Below, in pieces: positions 1 through 6,456 of a stretch of 9,147 nucleotides of DNA. Position numbers and translations under genes: made by a program. The stretch covers positions 1-9,147 of the forward strand of contig JAOPXW010000218.1 in the NCBI GenBank assembly GCA_025964935.1, given 5' to 3'. The DNA comes from Friedmanniella sp. GTDB taxonomy: Bacteria > Actinomycetota > Actinomycetes > Propionibacteriales > Propionibacteriaceae. The notes below the pieces were generated by a model. That model had not been told where the DNA came from. It did not search any database and was given only the letters and a program-made list of their open reading frames with translations. The stretch's first letter is position 1. Every line of letters starts with the position of its first letter.

Positions 1-956
1 TTGCCGAAGCCGCCGCGGGGGCCGGCGTCCCGCTGCTGGCCGAGCCGTCCAGCAACGCCCGGCGCGGTGCCGCGGCCCTGGCCACCGGTGGGCTGCTGCT
101 GCACACCGACCTGGGACGCCGGGTCGAGCGGGTGGTCCTGGTCGGCCACCCCACCCTGACCCGGCCGGTGACCGCGCTGCTGTCCCGCCCCGACGTGGAG
201 CTGGTGGTCGTCTCGCCGTACGCCGACTGGCCCGACCCGGGACGGACCGCGAGCCGGGTGGTCGACGACGTCACCCTGCCCCCGAGTGCGGATTGGGCCT
301 GGCTGGCGGCCTGGCGGGAGGCGGACGGGCGGCTCGGGGCGGCGCTCGCGGCGCTGCTCGACCGGCCGGGTGCCCTGACCGGGCCGGTCGTGGCCCGTAC
401 GGTGTGGGCCGCGCTGGGGGCCGACGACACCCTGGTGCTGGGCGCCTCCAACCCGGTCCGGGACGTCGACCTGGCCCCGCTGACCGAGGACCCGCCGACG
501 GTCTACGCCAACCGCGGGCTGGCCGGGATCGACGGCACGGTCTCGACCGCCGTCGGGGTGGCCCTGGCGGTCGGGGCCCCGACACACCTGCTGCTCGGGG
601 ACGTGACCCTGCTGCACGACAGCACGGGCCTGGTCCTCGGCCCGTCGGAGCCGCGTCCCGACCTGCGGATCGTGGTGGCCAACGACGACGGCGGCAGCAT
701 CTTCGCCGGTCTGGAGCACGGTCGCCCCGAGCTGGCCGGGGAGTTCGAGCGGCTGTTCGGCACCCCGCACGGCGTACGGCTGGGCGAGCTGGCCGCCGCG
801 GCCGGCGTGGGCTACACGCGGGTCGGGACCGCCGGCGAACTGGCCGCGGCCCTGGCGGGGCCGCCGGTGGGTCTGGAGCTGGTGGAGGCCGTGGTCGACC
901 GCACCGGTCGGCGTGCGCTGCAGGCCGCGATCACCGGGCTCGCAGCCACGCTCTGA
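1..956 (+). CDS. menD: MenD (SEPHCHC synthase), 3' part, truncated at left edge
   Basis: This is the C-terminal ~317 residues of the thiamine-diphosphate enzyme that joins isochorismate and 2-oxoglutarate to give SEPHCHC, an early committed step of menaquinone synthesis in the cytoplasm. Codons are in frame from base 3, with no stop back to the window edge; the start lies outside. Visible motifs, numbered from the first complete codon, are GASNPVRD (147-154), the MenD-typical ANRGLAGIDG (168-177), the ThDP/Mg motif beginning GDVTLLHD (199-206) and ending at NDDGG (227-231), and FGTPHGV (252-258). All agree with my memory of M. tuberculosis MenD, including a D at the second position of the usual NN pair. 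It ends TGA at 954-956, inside the last codons of the opposing nuclease gene. The menaquinone gene menG lies 1.7 kb away on the other strand, which supports the call. Confidence 0.93.
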   Translation, partial: AEAAAGAGVPLLAEPSSNARRGAAALATGGLLLHTDLGRRVERVVLVGHPTLTRPVTALLSRPDVELVVVSPYADWPDPGRTASRVVDDVTLPPSADWAWLAAWREADGRLGAALAALLDRPGALTGPVVARTVWAALGADDTLVLGASNPVRDVDLAPLTEDPPTVYANRGLAGIDGTVSTAVGVALAVGAPTHLLLGDVTLLHDSTGLVLGPSEPRPDLRIVVANDDGGSIFAGLEHGRPELAGEFERLFGTPHGVRLGELAAAAGVGYTRVGTAGELAAALAGPPVGLELVEAVVDRTGRRALQAAITGLAATL

Positions 957-2655
957 GGGCGTGGGTCGCGCGGACGTCGTCCTCGTTGTACTCCAGCACC
1001 CGACGCTGCGCCGCGAGCCGAACCTCAGGGTCGGCACCGTGCACCGCCTCGGTGAACCAGCGCTGGGAGTTCAGCCCGCCCGGGTCGTCGTCGCGCCAGC
1101 GGAAGCCGGTCTGGGTCGCGATGACCTTCAGCCCCAGCCCGTCCAGCCCGAAGAAGTGGGTCTTGGTGATCTCGTACAGGTCGACGAAGCTCTGCTGCGC
1201 GTACGCCGCGGCCCAGCCCAGCTCGGGCAGCGGGTGACGCTCGGCGAGGGTGCGGATGGCGTTCACCTCGTACGGGCTGTAGTGGAAGACCGCACTGCTG
1301 TCGCTGGAGTCGACCAGCTCGTGCAGCCAGGCCATCGCCTCCTCGGCCAGGGCCGCCTCGGCCGGTGGGTCGAGGTCGGCGAAGGAGCTGAACTCGCGGT
1401 AGGACGGCGCCTGGCTCGACCCGCGTCGGTGGACCAGGAAGCCCCAGAGGTAGATCCGGCCGTCGGCGGCGCTCTCGATGTCGAAGTCCACCTCCAGCTC
1501 GGCCGCCGGCACCTCGATGGGCCCGTCGGTCTCCCGGACCAGGGTGGTGCCGGCGAGCAGCAGCCGGGCCCGTCGCGCCGCGGTCTGCAGCCGCTTCTCG
1601 GTCCCGCCCCGGTGCGTCACCTGGGGCAGGTACCACTCGCCGACCGCGGTCAGGTCCGCGTGCGCCAGTTCGGAGATGGTGCGGATGCCGCCCCGGCGGA
1701 GGGCGAGGACCTCCCGCACGTCCAGCGGGCCCTTGTCGATCCGCAGGCTGATGTCCTCGGGATCCAGCAGCCCCCGGCAGTGGCTGGACCACGGACAGCG
1801 ACCGCACTCGTCGACGATCACCGGCTGGACCAGCCGGGGCGGGCTGTCGAGCTCGGAGCCGGTCTGCTGCCGCGCGACCCGGGCGACGTCGACCCGGAAG
1901 GCCTGCTCGTAGTCGTAGCGCTCCAGCAGGCTCCGGTCACGCCAGCCCAGCTCGGCCCCTCGGGAGAAGGTGCGGACCTGCGGGGTGGACAGGTCGGTCC
2001 AGGCCAGCACCGGCTCCTCGGGCGCCTCGTCGGTCCCGATCACCGCGGCCAGTGGTCGCTCGGCGGCGAACCCGCAGGCCTCCAGCATCCGGTGGTGGTG
2101 GGCCAGCTCGAGGAAGTCGGCCTCCCGGGACATGATGCGCAGCATCTGGCCCGGCCGCGGCTCCGCGTGCTCGGGGGCCGGGTGGTCGACCCCGGTCAGC
2201 AGGACACCGGGGTCCTCGGGGTCCAGACGCCGGCGCCGGTCGAGGATCTTGTGGAACCGCACCTCGACGACGTGGTAGCCCGGGCGGCCGTCGGGGCGGT
2301 CGGCCCCACGGACGAGCAGGTCGGGTCGGCCGACCCGGTGTCCGGACCGGTCCACCGGCAGCACGGCCCCCAGGACGACCTCCGCCCCCGACCCGAGCGT
2401 CCGGAGGCAGGCCTGCGTCGCGGTGTCCAGGTCGCCCTCGGCCAGCAGCCGGAGATCGACGACCCGGCCAGGGGCCCGCGCGATGACGGTGTCCAGCACC
2501 CGGGCCTCGAAGGCGGCCCCGCTGTCGAACAGCTCGACCAGCCGGTCCGACAGGGCGACGACGGGGCGGCGGAGCGTGGGGTCGTGGTCGTTCTGGGTCC
2601 GGACGGCACAGCGCCGGGCGGCGTGGGGAGCGAGCAGGATCCCGGCGGCGGTCAT
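931..2655 (-). CDS. TM0106-type RecB-like nuclease with RNase H-like domain
   Basis: This 574-residue protein matches the layout of predicted RecB-family nucleases of the TM0106 group. The N-terminal half carries a PD-(D/E)XK-like core: VGRPDLLVR around D112, then VVEVRFHKI with E131. Four cysteines are placed as in Cas4/AddB iron-sulfur nucleases: C16 near the N-terminus, and C284, C287 and C293 ([10 protein letters not shown]) after the core, likely holding a 4Fe-4S cluster. The C-terminal half looks like a DEDD-type RNase H-fold exonuclease (VDFDIES, D390/D392/E394; YNEDD, 556-560). The position expected to hold the catalytic lysine, two after E131, is arginine (R133); K136 is near. Its ATG overlaps the menG stop (ATGA) and no ribosome-binding site precedes it, so translation is probably coupled to menG. 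The substrate is unknown; a role in DNA repair or processing is an inference from the family. Confidence 0.85.
   Translation of the reverse strand: MTAAGILLAPHAARRCAVRTQNDHDPTLRRPVVALSDRLVELFDSGAAFEARVLDTVIARAPGRVVDLRLLAEGDLDTATQACLRTLGSGAEVVLGAVLPVDRSGHRVGRPDLLVRGADRPDGRPGYHVVEVRFHKILDRRRRLDPEDPGVLLTGVDHPAPEHAEPRPGQMLRIMSREADFLELAHHHRMLEACGFAAERPLAAVIGTDEAPEEPVLAWTDLSTPQVRTFSRGAELGWRDRSLLERYDYEQAFRVDVARVARQQTGSELDSPPRLVQPVIVDECGRCPWSSHCRGLLDPEDISLRIDKGPLDVREVLALRRGGIRTISELAHADLTAVGEWYLPQVTHRGGTEKRLQTAARRARLLLAGTTLVRETDGPIEVPAAELEVDFDIESAADGRIYLWGFLVHRRGSSQAPSYREFSSFADLDPPAEAALAEEAMAWLHELVDSSDSSAVFHYSPYEVNAIRTLAERHPLPELGWAAAYAQQSFVDLYEITKTHFFGLDGLGLKVIATQTGFRWRDDDPGGLNSQRWFTEAVHGADPEVRLAAQRRVLEYNEDDVRATHALRAWLRAR
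941..970. terminator. Hairpin at the menD/nuclease convergent overlap
   Basis: CCACGC (946-951) pairs with GCGTGG (959-964). Two further pairs inward (one G-U) can close on a three-base loop that is exactly the menD stop codon TGA (954-956). CGC at 941-943 can also pair with GCG at 968-970 across a small internal loop. There is no U tract on either side, so it is at best an intrinsic terminator of the GC-hairpin type common in actinomycetes. It would serve both transcripts. The structure is seen by eye and its function is inferred. Confidence 0.4.
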
Positions 2656-3356
2656 GCGGAGGCCCGGTGCAGGGCGACGATCCCCTGGGACAGGTTGCGC
2701 CAGGCGACGTCGCGCCAGCCGGTGTCGGAGAGCAGCGCGGCCAGGGTGGGCTGGTCCGGCCAGGCCTGGATCGACTCGGCGAGATAGCTGTACGCCGCCG
2801 GGTTGGACGACACCAGGGCGGCGAGCTTGGGGATGGCCGCCACGAGGTAGTTGGAGTACACGGCGCGGAAGGGCCGCCAGGTGGGGGTGGAGAACTCGCA
2901 GACCACGAGCACCCCGCCGGGACGGGTGACCCGGTGCATCTCCCGCAGGGCGGCGGCCGTGTTCTCCACGTTGCGGAGCCCGAAGGAGATGGTGACCGCG
3001 TCGAAGCTGTCCGTGGCGTACGGCAGGCGGAGCGCGTCGCCGGCCACGAAGCTGAGGTGGGGGAGGCGCTGCTTGCCCACCCGCAGCATCCCGAGGGAGA
3101 GGTCGGTGGCCACGACGGTGGCTCCGGCTCGCTCGAAGGGCTCGCTGGAGGTGCCCGTGCCGGCCGCGAGGTCGAGGATCAGCTGGCCGGGCCGGGGGGC
3201 CACGGCCTCGACGACGAGGTCCCGCCAGGCCCGGTCCTGTCCCAGCGACAGCACGTCGTTGGCCAGGTCGTAGCGGGCCGCGACCCGGTCGAACATCGCC
3301 GCCACGTCCCCGCGACGCTTGTCGAGGGTGGCGCGGCCGGCTCCAGGACGGCTCAC
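2652..3356 (-). CDS. menG: Demethylmenaquinone methyltransferase MenG (UbiE family)
   Basis: It transfers a methyl group from S-adenosylmethionine to demethylmenaquinone, the last step of menaquinone synthesis, at the inner face of the membrane. The 234-residue protein shows the UbiE/MenG signatures: [20 protein letters not shown] at the N-terminus, [17 protein letters not shown] (29-45), SAM motif [10 protein letters not shown] (60-68), FGLRNV (125-130), MHRVTRPGG (140-148) and VCEFSTP (152-158). I chose the GTG at 3356: it gives the same length as I recall for the M. tuberculosis homologue, and GGTGA lies seven bases upstream. The frame stays open to another GTG at 3401, which would add 15 unconserved residues and lacks a ribosome-binding site. 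The stop overlaps the nuclease start by four bases. It follows rskA by 109 bases on the same strand, so read-through from the sigK operon is possible but not shown. Confidence 0.95.
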   Translation of the reverse strand: MSRPGAGRATLDKRRGDVAAMFDRVAARYDLANDVLSLGQDRAWRDLVVEAVAPRPGQLILDLAAGTGTSSEPFERAGATVVATDLSLGMLRVGKQRLPHLSFVAGDALRLPYATDSFDAVTISFGLRNVENTAAALREMHRVTRPGGVLVVCEFSTPTWRPFRAVYSNYLVAAIPKLAALVSSNPAAYSYLAESIQAWPDQPTLAALLSDTGWRDVAWRNLSQGIVALHRASA

Positions 3357-3465
3357 AGCAGGGTCACCGGCGGAAGGGGCAGCTCGATCAGGCACAGGCA
3401 CAGACTGCCACGAGCGACTGACAGTTCTGACGGGAAGAGATCCGGCCCCTCCGGACCGGGGCGGC
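3357..3465 (-). other. rskA-menG intergenic gap
   Basis: These 109 bases separate the rskA stop from the menG start. A short GC hairpin (TCCGG, loop CCCCT, CCGGA; 3441-3455), followed in the leftward direction by TCTCTTCCC, could be a weak terminator for the sigK-rskA transcript. The five-pair stem is too small to be certain. I see no convincing -35/-10 pair for menG. The only clear translation signal is GGTGA at 3364-3368, before the GTG at 3356. Confidence 0.3.
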
Positions 3466-4263
3466 CTAGAGGGTGACGGACGCCTCAGCGGGCGAAGTGG
3501 GGGCGATGGACCCGCCGGCTGGTTCGATCGTGACGGCCAGACCGCTCGCCGTCGTCACCGCACCCTGCAGGAACTGCTTCTCGTGGCTGCCGTCCGGGAC
3601 GACCTGGTCGGCGACCGGCTTGGCCTGCCGGTCCAGGGTCCAGAGCTGGTAGGCCTTGCCCGCGCCCGGGGAAGGCAGGTTGTCCCCGATGAACATGGCC
3701 CTGTTCAGGCTGGCCGACACCACGAAGGACACCTTGGCGCCGTTGCGCATCGTCGTCGGATAGATCTTGGCGTCGGGCGCCGCCAGCAGCTGGGTCTCCA
3801 GGGAGACCGAGGCCACCTGGGCCTGACGCCCCTGGACCAGCGTGAAGGCCCACGAGCCCAGGCCCAGGGCCACGACCGTGACGGCCGCGACGGCGATGGA
3901 CAGGACCCGGGTGCGGCGGCGCTGGCGTCGCAGGGCCAGCTCGTCGACCGGCGCCTGGGGCTGCTCCACCGGGTGCGCGACGCGGCCCGGGTCCGCGACG
4001 ACGGAAGGCGGCTCCGGCTGCGCACGGGGCTGCTCGGGGGGAAGCGGCCGGACCTCCTTGATGGCGGCCAGGATGGAGCCGCGCAGGGCGGGCGGCGGCA
4101 TGGCCGGGGCGAGCAGCGACAGCTGGGCCGCGGTCTCGCAGAACTCCGCCACCTCGCGGGTGCAGGTGGGGCAGACGGCCAGGTGCGCCTCGAACTCCTC
4201 GACCTCGTCGGGGTCGAGAGCGTTGACGACGTAGGAGCCGACCGCTCCGTGAATCTCACTCAT
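3466..4263 (-). CDS. rskA: Anti-sigma-K factor RskA, zinc-motif type
   Basis: This is a single-pass membrane protein (265 aa) that holds its sigma factor inactive. The cytoplasmic N-terminus carries the zinc anti-sigma signature H27-x3-C31-x2-C34 (AHLAVCPTC). A proline-rich linker follows (about 72-105), then a basic stretch (LRRQRRRTR), one hydrophobic helix (about 119-143), and an external RskA C-terminal domain with the typical [10 protein letters not shown] (202-211) and [12 protein letters not shown] (241-252). Its ATG overlaps the sigK stop (ATGA), giving tight co-translation with its partner. In M. tuberculosis, RskA is cut by proteases including the site-2 protease Rip1 to free SigK; the same release is likely here but is inferred. 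Unlike the M. tuberculosis protein as I remember it, this copy keeps the H-x3-C-x2-C metal site. Confidence 0.93.
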   Translation of the reverse strand: MSEIHGAVGSYVVNALDPDEVEEFEAHLAVCPTCTREVAEFCETAAQLSLLAPAMPPPALRGSILAAIKEVRPLPPEQPRAQPEPPSVVADPGRVAHPVEQPQAPVDELALRRQRRRTRVLSIAVAAVTVVALGLGSWAFTLVQGRQAQVASVSLETQLLAAPDAKIYPTTMRNGAKVSFVVSASLNRAMFIGDNLPSPGAGKAYQLWTLDRQAKPVADQVVPDGSHEKQFLQGAVTTASGLAVTIEPAGGSIAPTSPAEASVTL

Positions 4264-4940
4264 GTCTCCACCCCCAAAGCGTCTCGCAGCCCGATCAGGC
4301 CGTCACGGATACGTGTCTTCACCGTCCCCAGGGGCAGCTTCAGCAGCTGCGCCACCTGGCTCTGCGTGTACCCACCGAAGTAGGCCAACGTCAGGGCCTC
4401 TCGCTGGATCTCGGTCAACTTCGCCATTCCTTTTCGTACTCTCTCCACGTCGAGCCGCTGCTCGACTCCGTCCCAGACCTGGTCGACGTCACGCTCGACG
4501 TCCTGGACGGCGTACCGGTCGTCCCGAGCCACCTCGCTGGTGACGGACCGGACCCGGTCCACCGCCCGCCGGTGGGCCATGGTCGTCATCCAGGCCAGCA
4601 CGCTGCCCTTGTCCGGGGCGTACCGGGCCGACTGCCGCCAGATCTCCACGTACACCTCCTGGGTGACCTCGGCTGCGTGGTCCGGAGACCGGAGCACCCG
4701 CAGGATCACGGCGTGCACCCGTGCGGCAGTGAGGTCGTAGACCTCGGCGAACGCGTCCTCGTGGCCGCGGGCGGCCTGGGCCATCAGCTCGACCAGGTGG
4801 GCCGCCTCGGCCTCCCGGCCGGGGCTGACGTCGCGAGCGCGCCCGCGGCGGGGGGTCTCCCCGCCCGCCGCGGGTGGTGTCGCCGGAGCATCCATGTCAC
4901 CGATGCTGCCACACAGGCGCAGCGGCGGAGGGGATGTCAC
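4260..4940 (-). CDS. sigK: ECF sigma factor, SigK type
   Basis: This is an RNA polymerase sigma factor of the extracytoplasmic-function class. Region 2 spans about residues 52-134 (FAEVYDLTAARVHAVILRVL, then AAEVTQEVYVEIWR, then LAWMTTMAHRRAVDRVR). Region 4 spans about 171-223, with the helix-turn-helix YTQSQVAQLLKLPLGTVKTR at 191-210. The AWLLTMAHRRAVDRVR-like block and the rskA neighbour place it with SigK. The GTG start at 4940 is preferred because GAGGG sits six bases upstream. The in-frame ATG at 4895 would remove 15 residues, but its only ribosome-binding-site-like bases lie one base away. The frame gives about 50 Pro/Gly/Arg-rich residues before region 2, longer than in M. tuberculosis SigK. 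The sole cysteine is C10 in this extension, so the core has none. It begins 27 bases after the FAS1 gene and is likely co-transcribed with it. Confidence 0.92.
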   Translation of the reverse strand: MTSPPPLRLCGSIGDMDAPATPPAAGGETPRRGRARDVSPGREAEAAHLVELMAQAARGHEDAFAEVYDLTAARVHAVILRVLRSPDHAAEVTQEVYVEIWRQSARYAPDKGSVLAWMTTMAHRRAVDRVRSVTSEVARDDRYAVQDVERDVDQVWDGVEQRLDVERVRKGMAKLTEIQREALTLAYFGGYTQSQVAQLLKLPLGTVKTRIRDGLIGLRDALGVET

Positions 4941-4967
4941 GACCGACCCTCGCGCTCAGACGATCGA

Positions 4968-5675
4968 TCAGGACTTCGGCAGCAGCACGGTGTCGATGAT
5001 GTAGACCGTGGCGTTGGCGGTCTGCACGTTGCCGCACAGGACCTTGGCGGTGCCGTTGACGGTGAAGTTCTCACCGGAGCCCTTGACCGTGACGCCCTGC
5101 TTGGTGTTCAGGGTCTTGTGCGAGCCGGCCAGCGTGTCGGGGGTGAGCTTCTCGCCCACGACGTGCTCGGTCAGGATGGCGGTCAGCGTCTTCTTGTCGG
5201 CCAGCACCTTGGCGAGCGTCTTCTTGTCGATCTTGGCGAAGGCGTCGTTGGTCGGGGCGAAGACGGTGATGTTCTCGGCGTTGTTCAGCGTGTCGACGAG
5301 GCCGGCCTTCTTGACCGCGGTGACCAGGGTGCTGAGCAGCGGGTTGTTGCTGGCCGCGGTGGCGACCGGGTCCTGCGACATGCCGTCGAAGGAGCCCTTG
5401 CCGCTCTTCGGGACGGCCGTGCAGGCGGCGCCGAACGGCTGGGTGGCGGCGGCCGAGGCCGACGCGGACGGGGAGGCCGACATCGACTCCGAGGGCGACA
5501 TCGACTCCGAGGCCGACATCGACGGGGCCGAGGAGGCCGACATCGAGGGGGCGGACGAGGAAGCGGCACCGCCGGCGCTGGTGTCGGCGGTGTTGCCACA
5601 GGCGCTGACGCTCAGGGGCAGGGCGATGGCGGCGGCGACCACGGCGAGCTTGGCCAGACGGTTGGTGCTGAACAT
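4968..5675 (-). CDS. FAS1 (fasciclin) lipoprotein, MPT83/MPT70-like
   Basis: This 235-residue secreted lipoprotein has a lipid-attachment signal (hydrophobic 8-22, lipobox VSAC ending at C26). A Ser/Met/Ala-rich tether follows (about 31-77), then one FAS1 domain (about 100-233) with TVFAPTNDAF (137-146) and NATVYIIDTVLLP (221-233). The stretches DPVATAASNNPLLSTL and the region around C214 are almost identical to my memory of M. tuberculosis MPT83/MPT70. C85 and C214 match the disulfide pair of those proteins. FAS1 domains act in adhesion or cell-surface contacts; the ligand here is unknown. The ATG at 5675 is chosen because a perfect AGGAGG lies seven bases upstream; an upstream GTG at 5735 would put 20 non-signal residues before the signal peptide. 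mpt70 and mpt83 are the known SigK targets in M. tuberculosis, which fits its place directly before sigK. Confidence 0.95.
   Translation of the reverse strand: MFSTNRLAKLAVVAAAIALPLSVSACGNTADTSAGGAASSSAPSMSASSAPSMSASESMSPSESMSASPSASASAAATQPFGAACTAVPKSGKGSFDGMSQDPVATAASNNPLLSTLVTAVKKAGLVDTLNNAENITVFAPTNDAFAKIDKKTLAKVLADKKTLTAILTEHVVGEKLTPDTLAGSHKTLNTKQGVTVKGSGENFTVNGTAKVLCGNVQTANATVYIIDTVLLPKS
5476..5547 (-). repeat. 18-bp imperfect tandem repeat in the FAS1 lipoprotein tether
   Basis: On the plus strand, 5476-5493 and 5494-5511 are the same 18-base unit apart from one base (GCCGACATCGACTCCGAG). A diverged third unit starts at 5512 and a partial one at 5536. On the coding strand they give six-residue Ser-Met-Ser units (SESMSP, SESMSA and relatives) in the flexible linker between lipid anchor and FAS1 domain. 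Unit lengths are multiples of three, so gain or loss would change tether length without a frameshift. Confidence 0.8.
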
Positions 5676-5682
5676 GCTGAGT

Positions 5683-5688
5683 CCTCCT
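5683..5688 (-). promoter_or_regulatory. Strong ribosome-binding site of the FAS1 gene
   Basis: The minus strand reads AGGAGG seven bases before the ATG at 5675. It is the best ribosome-binding site in the window and fixes the start of the FAS1 lipoprotein. Confidence 0.9.
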
Positions 5689-5740
5689 AGGACCTGGGAT
5701 GAGTGTGAGGTTGGGCGGCTCGGCGTCCGCCTCACAGGTA

Positions 5741-5767
5741 CTTCGGCACCGGGAGGGCAGGGGATTG
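5741..5767 (-). promoter_or_regulatory. Candidate SigK-type promoter of the FAS1-sigK-rskA operon
   Basis: On the minus strand CAATCC (5767-5762) is followed after 15 bases by CCGAAG (5746-5741), about 65 bases before the FAS1 start. From memory, mycobacterial SigK promoters resemble CCATCC and CCGAAT at similar spacing, so each box has one mismatch. An imperfect palindrome GGT..ACC (5737-5750) covers the -10 box. The gene order makes autoregulation by SigK likely; the exact match is an inference. Confidence 0.45.
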
Positions 5768-5798
5768 GTCACGGGTTCGTGCCGTCGGGCCGACAGGG

Positions 5799-5804
5799 CA
5801 GAAT
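5799..5804 (+). promoter_or_regulatory. Possible -10 box giving a leaderless ABC transcript
   Basis: CAGAAT at 5799-5804 resembles a TANNNT-type -10 hexamer and ends seven bases before the ATG at 5812, where transcription would start. No good ribosome-binding site is present (only AGGG, 13 bases off) and the -35 region is poor (TTCGTG at 5776). A leaderless mRNA, common in actinomycetes, would explain this. Confidence 0.25.
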
Positions 5805-5811
5805 CGTCCCC

Positions 5812-6456
5812 ATGGCCAAACGCACGACCGTCCTCAAGGTCACGGACCTCCGCCGTGCCTTCGGCCCGGTCACGATCATCGACAAGTTCTCCCTCGAGGT
5901 GCGTACGGGGGAGGCGGTCGCGCTGACCGGCCGCAACGGCGCGGGCAAGTCCACCCTGCTGCGCTGTCTGGTCGGCGCCGACCGGCCCGACGACGGCACC
6001 GTGACGGTCTGCGGCAACCCGATGAGCGAGACCTCGCCCGACATCCGGCGCGACGTGGCCACGGTCATCGACGACCTGGACTTCTTCCCCGACCTGAGTG
6101 TGGTCGAGCACCTCGACCTGCTCGCCCGGGCGCACGGGATCGAGGACCCCGACGGCCTGGTCGACGAGGTGCTGCACGAGGTTCAGCTCGTGCCCCAGTC
6201 CGGGCAGCTGCCCGGCACCCTTTCTTCGGGCCAGCGGCGCCGGCTCGCCCTGGCCACCGCCTTCGTCCGGCCCCGCAAGCTGCTGATCCTCGACGAGCCC
6301 GAACAGCGCCTCGACACCGAGGGGGTGGCCTGGCTCGCCGAGAGGCTGAAGTCGGAGCGGATGAAGGGTCTGGCCATCGTCTTCGCCAGCCACGAGCCGT
6401 CGCTGGTGGCCACTGTGGCGACCCGGACCGTCGAGCTCGGCGCCCCCCGCGGATGA
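5812..6456 (+). CDS. ABC transporter ATP-binding protein
   Basis: This is a 214-residue ATPase subunit that powers the permease encoded next. It has Walker A GRNGAGKST (40-48), an ABC signature LSSGQRRR (138-145; LSGGQ variant), Walker B LLILDEP (157-163), a D-loop-like QRLD (165-168) and the switch histidine in ASHEP (H194). Where the Q-loop glutamine is expected, about 40 residues after Walker A, the sequence is VIDDLDFFPDLSVVEHL, with no glutamine. The start ATG at 5812 places the conserved TVLKVTDLRRAFG at the N-terminus; the frame is open far upstream, but that stretch lies antisense to the FAS1 gene. The stop overlaps the next start by ATGA. The family is close to ABC-2/CcmA-type export ATPases. 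The substrate cannot be told. Confidence 0.9.
   Translation: MAKRTTVLKVTDLRRAFGPVTIIDKFSLEVRTGEAVALTGRNGAGKSTLLRCLVGADRPDDGTVTVCGNPMSETSPDIRRDVATVIDDLDFFPDLSVVEHLDLLARAHGIEDPDGLVDEVLHEVQLVPQSGQLPGTLSSGQRRRLALATAFVRPRKLLILDEPEQRLDTEGVAWLAERLKSERMKGLAIVFASHEPSLVATVATRTVELGAPRG

Noticed and set aside
293..1237. A 314-codon plus-strand frame overlapping menD
   Set aside because: It is an Arg/Gly-rich out-of-frame shadow of menD that runs into the nuclease antisense region.
913..2787. A 624-codon open frame on the plus strand, longer than the nuclease gene opposite
   Set aside because: Its translation is low-complexity Gly/Gln/Pro/Val/Arg with no recognisable domain. It is the GC-rich antisense shadow of the nuclease and menG genes, which both match known families.
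3357..3401. Longer MenG from the GTG at 3401
   Set aside because: The extra 15 residues are unlike the family, there is no ribosome-binding site, and the GTG at 3356 gives the family length.
4962..4969. Palindrome GATCGATC between the FAS1 and sigK genes as an operator or terminator
   Set aside because: It is only eight bases with no loop or flanking symmetry, and is expected by chance near a TGA in this composition.
5476..5547. Tandem repeats as a CRISPR or regulatory repeat array
   Set aside because: The units are contiguous without spacers, are multiples of three, and lie wholly inside a coding region that encodes a Ser-rich linker.
5676..5735. Longer FAS1 protein starting at the GTG at 5735
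   Set aside because: It would place 20 polar residues before the signal peptide and ignore the perfect AGGAGG before the ATG at 5675.
5008..5811. N-terminal extension of the ABC ATPase frame by 268 residues
   Set aside because: The stretch is antisense to the FAS1 gene (its Asp/Glu/Ala-rich part mirrors the Ser/Met tether). ABC homology begins just after the ATG at 5812.
5071..6393. A 440-codon minus-strand frame spanning the FAS1 gene, the intergenic region and the ABC ATPase
   Set aside because: It crosses two well-supported genes and yields Arg/Gly/His-rich sequence without motifs.
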